DNA of 64,000 nt, taken from contig JAYUKX010000212.1 in the NCBI GenBank assembly GCA_043764095.1, forward strand, positions 1 to 64,000, written 5' to 3'. This document shows, piece after piece, positions 53,815 through 60,823 of this stretch. A model generated the notes under the pieces. That model made no database searches. It had not been told where the DNA came from and saw nothing but the letters and a program-made list of their open reading frames with translations. Both the position numbers and the translations under genes were made by a program. The stretch comes from M3007 sp043764095. Lineage in GTDB: Bacteria; Bacteroidota; Bacteroidia; Chitinophagales; Saprospiraceae. Position 1 is the stretch's first letter; the number at the start of each line of letters is the position of its first letter.

Positions 53815-55173
53815 ATGATTAAAAATGTTTTATTTCTGTTAATGCTTATTTGCTGTACTGCAAATAACTCGTCGGCCCAAGCGGGCGGCCTATGCGATCC
53901 GATTCTTGTAAATCAAGTACAGGCTGACATGATTGCGCAGGGCTTTCCCTGCCTAATTGGTGCTGGGCCTTTTGCCTGCGTAAATGACGTAAATGATTAC
54001 GCATTCGAGCATTGCCCACCGACATTTGACACAACAGGCAATACCTGCGACCCAGTTGTGGTGGCTCAACTTCAAGCAGACCTGATTGCTCAAGGTTTTA
54101 CTTGCCTGATCGGTGCCGGCCCATTTACCTGCGAGAGCGAGGTGATTAACTATGCATATGCAAATTGCCCTCCTAGTATTGATACAACAGGAAATAACCC
54201 ATGCGATCCAATTGTAGTGGCTCAAGTGCAAGCAGACCTGATTGCTCTAGGGTATGATTGCCTGATCGGTGCTGGCCCTTTCACTTGTGTGGACGAAGTA
54301 TATAACTATGCATTCACCAATTGCGCACCGCCTATTGATACAACAGGTGGCAACCAATGTGACCCAATTTTTGTGGCTCAAGTGCAGGCAAACCTGATCG
54401 CTCAAGGTTTTGATTGCCTTGTAGATGCGGGTCCATTCACTTGCGTGGATGAAGTATTCGATTTCGCTTTCACCAATTGCGCGCCGCCAATAGATACCAC
54501 AGGAGGTAATCCATGTGATTCTGCAATGGTTGCCCAAACAATAACAGACCTTGTTGCGGAAGGTTATGACTGCTTAATCGGTGCTGGGCCGTTCGCCTGC
54601 GTACATGAGGTAGTTTGTTTTGCTTTCGACAACTGCCCATTGGCTTACGATAGCACCAATTATGTACTGCCAGATTGCATAATATATGCACCTGATTCGA
54701 TGGCAACATTCCAGCAGATGATACTATATATCGTTGCCAACTGCGATTCGACTGTAACGAGTGGTATTCCGGCTTGTTGGTTAACGGCACCCATCTTTGC
54801 TACGGATGATGAATTTATCCAGTGGCTTGTTGAAAACTGTGATCTTGACGGTTTGGTAAGTGGCAATAGTGGTGCTATGACTCAGGCATATTTTGGTAGT
54901 CAGGTAACATCGGCCGTACGCATACCAACAGTAAGTTACAACATGAGTATCAGCCCTAATCCTGCTACTAATGTTATCAATGTTCGTTTGAAAGGTGCTC
55001 AGATCAATTGGGTTGAATTGGTTGATATCAATGGTCGCCGAGTACTTTCTATCCAGAATGTAGCAAACGATCAGACTACTATCAATATCGCTAATTTACC
55101 ATCTGGTATATACATGTTGCGCGTTCAAACGCCTGATAATAAATTAGTTACAAGCCGTATTATCAAACAGTAG
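53815..55173 (+). CDS. T9SS-secreted protein with five four-cysteine 52-residue repeats
   Basis: A 452-residue secreted protein; I do not recognise the repeat family. Signal peptide to about residue 22 (NNSSAQA). Five tandem repeats begin at residues 27, 78, 130, 182 and 234 (153 or 156 nt each) with the pattern C-x18-C-x8-C-x11-C and conserved blocks VAQVQADLIAQG, CLIGAGPF and a DTTG linker. Two degenerate half-units (C-x21-C and C-x20-C) follow at about 288-345. Residues about 374-452 are a T9SS type A sorting domain (MSISPNPATNVINVRL ... LPSGIYMLRV). All cysteines are paired in number within a repeat, so extracellular disulfides are likely (inference). It lies 162 bp after the putative anti-sigma gene. 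Confidence 0.85.
   Translation: MIKNVLFLLMLICCTANNSSAQAGGLCDPILVNQVQADMIAQGFPCLIGAGPFACVNDVNDYAFEHCPPTFDTTGNTCDPVVVAQLQADLIAQGFTCLIGAGPFTCESEVINYAYANCPPSIDTTGNNPCDPIVVAQVQADLIALGYDCLIGAGPFTCVDEVYNYAFTNCAPPIDTTGGNQCDPIFVAQVQANLIAQGFDCLVDAGPFTCVDEVFDFAFTNCAPPIDTTGGNPCDSAMVAQTITDLVAEGYDCLIGAGPFACVHEVVCFAFDNCPLAYDSTNYVLPDCIIYAPDSMATFQQMILYIVANCDSTVTSGIPACWLTAPIFATDDEFIQWLVENCDLDGLVSGNSGAMTQAYFGSQVTSAVRIPTVSYNMSISPNPATNVINVRLKGAQINWVELVDINGRRVLSIQNVANDQTTINIANLPSGIYMLRVQTPDNKLVTSRIIKQ
53893..54669 (+). repeat. Five in-frame 153-156-bp tandem repeats
   Basis: Unit starts at the codon for the first cysteine: 53893, 54046, 54202, 54358 and 54514. The central units are most alike at DNA level. Unit 5 is the most diverged and has an extra cysteine. 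Such arrays can gain or lose units by recombination. Confidence 0.9.
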
Positions 55174-55190
55174 AATTGTTAGTTATAGTT

Positions 55191-55270
55191 TATACGCTTT
55201 TAAATTTATTCCTAAACAATTAAAACTACAGGGTCACCTTGCGACAGTCAAGGTGGCCCATTTTATTTTT
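55191..55270 (+). terminator. Terminator of the Cys-repeat gene, copy 1 of a duplicated 80-bp block
   Basis: Within the block, GGGTCACCTT (55231-55240) pairs with AAGGTGGCCC (55250-55259, one wobble), followed by ATTTTATTTTT. The whole block is about 84 percent identical to 57150-57230. Confidence 0.85.
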
Positions 55271-55306
55271 AATGGGAAGGCCGCTCAATGCTTGCTAACA
55301 AAGGTA

Positions 55307-55361
55307 TGGCTTACCGAAATGTGGGTTGATGTAATTCAATTACCCATATTTCGGTAAGCCA
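55307..55361. terminator. Large hairpin between convergent genes
   Basis: A 20-bp stem with one mismatch: 55307-55326 (TGGCTTACCGAAAT core) with 55342-55361 (ATTTCGGTAAGCCA core). It lies 17 bases beyond the end of the TlpA-like gene, where a terminator is expected, although no T-run follows on either strand. Confidence 0.5.
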
Positions 55362-55378
55362 CTTGTTGTATTCAGCCC

Positions 55379-56872
55379 TTACTTTTTTGACATGGTATTC
55401 CTAATCTGTTCTACTATATCTTTACCAGAACTTAACGAACCAATTTTCTTATATACAATATTTCCTGTTGGGTCAAGCATAAAATGGCTTGGATAACTAC
55501 TGAATTGTAAAACATTATTTAGAATTTTCGTCTCATTACCGTTTAAAGAAATAAACTCCCCATTTATCTTATACTTGGTTTTCACCTCTTGTATCATTTC
55601 TTCTTTGGTCTCCACTGCAAGAAATAAGAAAACAATAGGTTGGTCTTTAAACTGCTCTATTAAATTAGGATAAAGCGGCATTTCACCCATACATGCTCCA
55701 CACCAGGTCCCCCAAAAATCCATAAAAATGTAAGCATCTTTATGATTTTGTAGCAAAGTGGCAAGCCTGTTTGATAAGGAATCGCCTGAGCTGTGTTTTT
55801 TTATCCTTTCTACTAAATTGAAGGGGGTAAATACTTCTGCCTGATTACTTTTTGCACTCATCAATAATTGCTTTAAATATGGCTCAGTAATAATGGAATC
55901 AAATTGGGAAATGTCAAATTCGTACTCATTATTACTTATAATAGCATTTGCTTTGTAACTGAAATAATACATCAATTCTTTTGTAATTCCGGTTGAATAG
56001 GCATCAATCTTTTCCAAATTGAGCACTAATCTGCTATTCCCTTTTTGTTTTATGGAATCTTTGTAGATGGGATTTAATTTTGCAATTAAATGAAAATCAA
56101 ATACAAGTGTATATAAATAATAATAATAAGAATAATTATTTAATGCCCCAGGGTTATTAATGGCAATAGAAGATAAATAATCGGTTAACTGATTATATGT
56201 AATTGTTTTATTCGATTTCGCCCAAAAACAATAATATGCAATTTTCTGTGCAATACTATAAACTATCTTATTTCTGCACCATTGTATGTATTTTTCATCT
56301 TTTATGTTCTCTTTAATGACATAGTTGTCAAAAAGATCTAATTCCTCATTCATTCGGGCAATACTTTTTTTTGCAAAGCCTTCATCTCCCTGTTTTTGGT
56401 CACCCATATCAGGATTGTTCTTGAATGGTTGGTTGCTTTTATAGTATTCAAAGTCAATCAATCCCTTAGAAAGGGAAGACGATTTTCCACGAAAAGATAT
56501 TGCTTTTGTTTTATTTTCTTCCGTTTTCCATTTGTCCTCATAAATCTCCATAAATATTTTTTCTGAAGGACTTGCATACATTTCGATAAATACATCATTA
56601 TACACGAATGCAATATCACCTTCAAAAGGCTGGTATAACTCGCAACTAAAATTTCCATTCTTATCTATTGATATAGCGGTATCTTTTGACAGCCCAGTTA
56701 TTTCATATGTTCTGAAACTAATAAATTTGTTATTGTCGTCTGGTTGATAGCCCTTAATTTTTCCTTCAATTTTAAAGTTACGTGTTTGCTCAAAAACTGA
56801 CAACTTAGTAACCTGTGCTTTTGCAACAATAACAAATAGTAATAGAAGTGTAAGTGAAAATGCTTTTTTCAT
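55379..56872 (-). CDS. TlpA-like thioredoxin-domain protein, exported
   Basis: A 497-residue periplasmic redox protein. The signal peptide (MKKAFSLTLLLLFVIVAKAQ) is followed by a DUF4369-like N-terminal beta domain (about 25-120), a helical middle, and a C-terminal thioredoxin fold with the active site DFWGTWCGACMGEMP (CGAC) and a cis-Pro segment FSSYPSHFML. Homologues reduce or exchange disulfides. The DNA is visibly more AT-rich than its neighbours and the gene is bracketed by duplicated terminator blocks, which hints at insertion. It lies beside a secreted Cys-repeat protein, but convergent and with a separate promoter. Confidence 0.88.
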   Translation of the reverse strand: MKKAFSLTLLLLFVIVAKAQVTKLSVFEQTRNFKIEGKIKGYQPDDNNKFISFRTYEITGLSKDTAISIDKNGNFSCELYQPFEGDIAFVYNDVFIEMYASPSEKIFMEIYEDKWKTEENKTKAISFRGKSSSLSKGLIDFEYYKSNQPFKNNPDMGDQKQGDEGFAKKSIARMNEELDLFDNYVIKENIKDEKYIQWCRNKIVYSIAQKIAYYCFWAKSNKTITYNQLTDYLSSIAINNPGALNNYSYYYYLYTLVFDFHLIAKLNPIYKDSIKQKGNSRLVLNLEKIDAYSTGITKELMYYFSYKANAIISNNEYEFDISQFDSIITEPYLKQLLMSAKSNQAEVFTPFNLVERIKKHSSGDSLSNRLATLLQNHKDAYIFMDFWGTWCGACMGEMPLYPNLIEQFKDQPIVFLFLAVETKEEMIQEVKTKYKINGEFISLNGNETKILNNVLQFSSYPSHFMLDPTGNIVYKKIGSLSSGKDIVEQIRNTMSKK

Positions 56873-57149
56873 AATTTTTAAGTTTTTGTCCAATGAAGAA
56901 ATGGACTTTGATTGATTTCTTAATAGATTGTTAATTAGTAAAACGTGTGTCTGACATTACCACTAACGTGATAATACGCACACCTTTTGTAGTACACTGA
57001 ACAAAGGTGAAGCATTTTTTTTAATTTTCCAACATTGAGGCATTTTTTTTATAATTATGTAAATTTAATGTTTTATAAAATTAGAAAATGGCAATTTTCA
57101 TCATAAACATGCGCACATGATGTAGTTTGGTATGTTTTGATCAACGGCC

Positions 57150-57230
57150 TATACGCTTTTTAAATACATTCCTAAACAATTAAACCTACGAGGCCACATT
57201 ACGGCAGTTGAGGTGGCTCATTTTATTTTT
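57150..57230 (+). terminator. Copy 2 of the duplicated terminator block
   Basis: An 81-bp block homologous to 55191-55270 (shared TATACGC start, CCTAAACAATTAAA core and ATTTTATTTTT end). The stem is weaker (two mismatches in the same register). No plus-strand gene precedes it, so it is an orphan terminator, probably the relic of a duplicated or lost upstream gene. Confidence 0.65.
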
Positions 57231-57299
57231 AAGATTTCCCGGTCTCGCCCATAAAATTACGGTTTTAGATTCAATTTACACGAACGTCAAAAAAAATCA

Positions 57300-57307
57300 T
57301 ACATTTG
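57300..57307 (+). promoter_or_regulatory. -7 element of the DUF2231/LRR gene
   Basis: TACATTTG matches TAnnTTTG, 40 bases upstream of the start codon at 57348. Confidence 0.45.
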
Positions 57308-57347
57308 CCCAATATCATATTATCAATATCCCACGGCATCTCCATTT

Positions 57348-58328
57348 ATGTTCGCCCAACTTCATCCGCTCATCGTACATCTCCCCATTGGTTGTATCCT
57401 GATGGCTTCTATTTGCACATGGTGCTTTCGCGACCAGCGAAAAGTGATCACATTTACTTGGTTTTTGGCGAGTTGTAGTGCAGCCCTCGCCTGTTTAACC
57501 GGGTATTTGCGTTCTACCGCACAAGATGGATATGATCCTGATTTGATGCAATTACACCAGTATTTGAATATTAGCATTACCACTATTTGCGTGGGTATTT
57601 GGTGGTTTTCCCGTCGATCTTTGAAGGGAAATACTTTGGCTGTCGTTGGATTGCTGCCTAGTTTGATGGTGGCTATTGGTACTTATTCAGGTGCAAGCCT
57701 TACACATGGCAGCGATTTTTTGACAAAAGACATACGTGTTGCGGAAGGCAATGACGAATCAGCGTTTATGCCTGCGATAGATCTACCAGCAATAACTGTA
57801 CAAGCCGCTGATAATGAAGCCATTACGAAGGCGCGACAAGCGGGCTTGAGTGTGATGCCTGTGGGTGTCGAAAGCCACTGGTTATCGGTGAGCAGTATCA
57901 ATTATGAGGGATTTTCGGATCAAGATATGGTATTATTGGCTCCTTTGGCGGAGCAGATTGTATGGCTGCGGCTGACGGATAGCAAAATAACCGATCAAGG
58001 TCTGGTAGTGCTATCCAAAATGAAAAATTTAACGCGACTTTATTTGGATAATACGAACGTACATGGTGGCGGTTTATCTGCATTAACGGGCCTAGAACAC
58101 CTGACTTTATTGAGTTTATCGGGGACAAAAATAGATTTAGAGGGTTTCCGTAATTTACCCGTTTTGCCGGTATTGAAAAAGGTGTTTTTATTCAAAACCC
58201 CCATTTGTGGCACATCAATCGCTGATATTACAACAAAATATGCACCCGCAATATTGGATACGGGTGGGTATAAATTGCCTATTTTGGAAGGGGATACGTC
58301 GGAATTAAAGGCGAAAAAATCGTATTGA
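57348..58328 (+). CDS. DUF2231-like membrane protein with leucine-rich repeats
   Basis: A 326-residue protein. The first about 130 residues contain four membrane segments and the DUF2231-type start QLHPLIVHLPIGCILMA, with conserved histidines that could bind haem (inference). Residues about 190-300 form four or five leucine-rich repeats (LVVLSKMKNLTRLYLDNTNV, then LEHLTLLSLSGTKI). In Bacteroidota this pair is often part of a larger protein that also has a PSCyt1 c-type cytochrome domain; no CxxCH motif is present here. The gene ends beside a cluster of short repeats and converges with recQ. Confidence 0.75.
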   Translation: MFAQLHPLIVHLPIGCILMASICTWCFRDQRKVITFTWFLASCSAALACLTGYLRSTAQDGYDPDLMQLHQYLNISITTICVGIWWFSRRSLKGNTLAVVGLLPSLMVAIGTYSGASLTHGSDFLTKDIRVAEGNDESAFMPAIDLPAITVQAADNEAITKARQAGLSVMPVGVESHWLSVSSINYEGFSDQDMVLLAPLAEQIVWLRLTDSKITDQGLVVLSKMKNLTRLYLDNTNVHGGGLSALTGLEHLTLLSLSGTKIDLEGFRNLPVLPVLKKVFLFKTPICGTSIADITTKYAPAILDTGGYKLPILEGDTSELKAKKSY

Positions 58329-58505
58329 TCCCGTTTGATCCCGTTTGATCCCGTAGAGACGTTGCACTGCAACGTCTCTACATCAAAATTGGTTTTAATA
58401 ACGATAAAATCGGGATTTTTTCCGTACAATTTCCCAACGCGATTTTTTCTGCATTTTTCTGCATTTTTTACCGTGATTTTAGACGTTGCAGTGCAACGTC
58501 TCTAC
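58327..58505. repeat. Cluster of short repeats with two copies of a dispersed palindrome
   Basis: It begins with three tandem GATCCCGTTT units (58327-58354). The palindrome GTAGAGACGTTGCA-C-TGCAACGTCTCTAC is complete at 58353-58381. A second copy with a truncated left arm is at 58481-58505, and its TAG is the recQ stop codon. Two TGCATTTTTC-type direct repeats lie between. This palindrome type is a known dispersed repeat in Bacteroidota and cyanobacteria (from memory) and may act as a terminator between convergent genes. Confidence 0.85.
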
Positions 58506-60643
58506 GGGCGGCGGCGGGCATCGGCGATGGCCCATCTGATTTTTTCAAACGTATATTTTTGGTAAAAATGCTCAAAAATATCCTTCATAATATACGGTTC
58601 CTCAAATAAAGACAACGATCCTTTGATGATATCCAATTCCTCCGGCGAAATCCATGGCGACAAATCCAAATCTTCTCCTCGTTCGTACATATTGCACAAA
58701 TGCCCCAGTACCGTGGTTGGGCTGATATTCCGCTGCACTGCAATTTGCTCCAGCGTTACCCCTTTTTTGTACAACGCATACGTCATTAAGAATGTGCTAC
58801 CCGATACTTTTACGCCATCGTCCTCTTTTTCCAATACAAATCGGCGAATTTCGGCAATAAACGCAGTACCAAACTGTTGGAGTTTCTTCTCCCCTACCCC
58901 ACTAACCATCAGTAAATCGGTGTCGGCCAATGGGCGTTTTTCACACATTTCGCTCAATGTTGCATCACTAAACACCTGATACGGTGGGATACCCGACTGC
59001 TGTGCAATATCGCGGCGCAATACCCGCAAACGCTCGAATAATTCGTCTCGAAGTCCTTGCACCTTACCAACAGGTTTGACCTCCGCAATGGCCGCTTTTT
59101 TCTTTTCCTCCTTGTTGACAGGAGTGATCGGCATTGCCAACTGAACTTTTTTACCTGAAAATAGCACATCCTCGCCTACGGGAGTAACACGCAGGCGATG
59201 GTTGTCATCATAAGCAATTTCGATAAGCCCTGTATGCAGCATTTGCATGATAAAATAGAGCCAATCATCAAAACTGTACTCTTTCCCGATGCCGTAAGTC
59301 TTTATTTGATCGTATTTATTGTCCAAAATCTCGCGGTTGCGGCTACCGCGCAAGATATTGACCAACATATTCATACCAATTTTTTCATTCGTCCGCTTGA
59401 TCGCAGATAATGCTTTTTGGGCGGCTAAAGTACCTTCAAAATAGCGGGGAGGGTTTTTACAGACATCACAATTCCCACAATTTTGGTCATAAGCCTCATC
59501 AAAATAGGCCAAAACCGTCTTTCTTCTGCAAACCGGTGCTTCCGCAAACTCATACATCCGGTTCAATTTGGCAATTTTAAGTTCTTTTTGCACAATATCG
59601 CCCTCCGAATCATTGATCATATCGCGATAGGTCATTACATCAGCATAACTAAAAAATAACAATGCCTCCGAAGGTAGCCCGTCGCGACCTGCTCGACCAA
59701 TTTCCTGATAATAGCCTTCAACATTGCGGGGTAAGTTATAATGAATGACAAAACGCACGTTACTTTTGTCGATCCCCATACCAAAGGCAATGGTCGCGCA
59801 AATTACAGGCACGCGATCATTGATAAAATCCTCTTGCACTTTACTTCGGCGTGGGGGAGGTAATTCAGCGTGATAATATTCCGTTTTAAAGCCTTTTTCG
59901 TTGAGTTTATTGGACAATTCCTCACAGGATCGGCGACTAAGGCAATAAATGATCCCTGATTGGTTGGGGTGTTTGCGCAAAAAATCATAGATCTGTTCAT
60001 ATCTTTTTTGTCCAGGTTTTACAGTCAATGTGATATTCGGACGATCAAACGAAGAGATAAAAACGGCTGGATTTTGCATACTCAATTGCGTCAACATATC
60101 CTTGCGCGTCAATTTATCGGCAGTTGCAGTGAGTGCCATCATTGGAATATGCGGGTACTGCATTTTAAGGATTTTCAATTGGGTATATTCCGGCCTAAAA
60201 TCGTGGCCCCAAGCAGAAATACAATGCGCTTCATCAATAGCGAAAAGACTGATTTTCAAACGTTTAAGAAAGGTTTGAAAACTTTGAGTGACCATTTTTT
60301 CGGGGCTGACATACAAGATTTTGAGTAGCCCATCTACAGCATCGTCTTCTGTTTTGGTTACAGTGCGCGAATCCGAGGAACTATTGATAAACGCCGCGGG
60401 AACACCATTGGCCACAAGCCCTTCTACTTGGTCTTTCATTAAGGCAATCAGCGGGCTGATCACGACCGTAAGTCCGGGCAGGGTAAGTGCCGGAATTTGA
60501 AAACAGATACTTTTACCTCCGCCGGTAGGCATTAGTACAATAGTGTCCTTCCCGTCATAAACCGATTGGATAATTTCAGATTGCATGGGACGGAAGGAAT
60601 CATAGCCGAAATACTTTTTCAGCGCAATTAATGCATTTTCCAT
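58502..60643 (-). CDS. recQ: ATP-dependent DNA helicase RecQ
   Basis: 3'-5' DNA helicase for recombination and replication repair. It has 713 residues. Walker A is TGGGKS (40-45) and motif II is DEAH (137-140), followed by the aromatic-rich loop CISAWGHDFRPEY. The zinc-binding domain has CRRKTVL ... CGNCDVC. A winged-helix region, an HRDC domain (about residues 545-625) and a C-terminal HTH_40-like region (about 640-690) follow. The start MENALIALKKYFGY (60643) fits the family. The C-terminus RRRP ends at a TAG contributed by the palindromic repeat, so the tail may be altered by its insertion. Confidence 0.96.
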   Translation of the reverse strand: MENALIALKKYFGYDSFRPMQSEIIQSVYDGKDTIVLMPTGGGKSICFQIPALTLPGLTVVISPLIALMKDQVEGLVANGVPAAFINSSSDSRTVTKTEDDAVDGLLKILYVSPEKMVTQSFQTFLKRLKISLFAIDEAHCISAWGHDFRPEYTQLKILKMQYPHIPMMALTATADKLTRKDMLTQLSMQNPAVFISSFDRPNITLTVKPGQKRYEQIYDFLRKHPNQSGIIYCLSRRSCEELSNKLNEKGFKTEYYHAELPPPRRSKVQEDFINDRVPVICATIAFGMGIDKSNVRFVIHYNLPRNVEGYYQEIGRAGRDGLPSEALLFFSYADVMTYRDMINDSEGDIVQKELKIAKLNRMYEFAEAPVCRRKTVLAYFDEAYDQNCGNCDVCKNPPRYFEGTLAAQKALSAIKRTNEKIGMNMLVNILRGSRNREILDNKYDQIKTYGIGKEYSFDDWLYFIMQMLHTGLIEIAYDDNHRLRVTPVGEDVLFSGKKVQLAMPITPVNKEEKKKAAIAEVKPVGKVQGLRDELFERLRVLRRDIAQQSGIPPYQVFSDATLSEMCEKRPLADTDLLMVSGVGEKKLQQFGTAFIAEIRRFVLEKEDDGVKVSGSTFLMTYALYKKGVTLEQIAVQRNISPTTVLGHLCNMYERGEDLDLSPWISPEELDIIKGSLSLFEEPYIMKDIFEHFYQKYTFEKIRWAIADARRRP

Positions 60644-60665
60644 AAAAATAAAATTGGTGCTGTTG

Positions 60666-60710
60666 GAAACTGCCCGAAAACCCATTTAAAAAGGATTTTC
60701 GAGCAGTTTC
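60666..60710. other. Hairpin between recQ and the upstream T9SS gene
   Basis: GAAACTGC-C-CGAAAA (60666-60680) pairs with TTTTCG-A-GCAGTTTC (60696-60710) with one mismatch. It lies downstream of the T9SS gene stop and 23 bases before the recQ start. No T-run follows on the minus strand, so the terminator role is uncertain; it could be a leader element of recQ. Confidence 0.4.
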
Positions 60711-60735
60711 TTTAATACACGATAAGATAGAGCGG

Positions 60736-60743
60736 CAAATGTA
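60736..60743 (-). promoter_or_regulatory. -7 element of recQ
   Basis: On the minus strand this reads TACATTTG, matching TAnnTTTG, about 95 bases upstream of the recQ start. The hairpin at 60666-60710 would then be in the recQ leader. Confidence 0.4.
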
Positions 60744-60823
60744 TGGCTTTTTCCAAACAAAGTGTGTTATGTTTATGAAAAAAATTACGACTATCTTTTA
60801 TTTTTATTGCATTGTACGATAGA

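Larger units (their letters stand above)
56873..57347. other. Intergenic region with duplicated terminator and DUF2231 promoter
   Basis: A 475-bp gap between divergent genes. A possible TlpA promoter on the minus strand (TTG, then CACCTTTG after 20 bases, near 57003-57034) is followed by A/T-rich sequence, the second terminator block (57150-57230) and a -7 box (57300-57307). There is no coding frame I can support. Confidence 0.5.

Noticed and set aside
55307..55361. Possible CRISPR-like or transposon end from the 20-bp hairpin
   Set aside because: Only one hairpin, no spacers, no transposase and no repeats of the same sequence in the window; a simple hairpin between convergent genes is the better reading.
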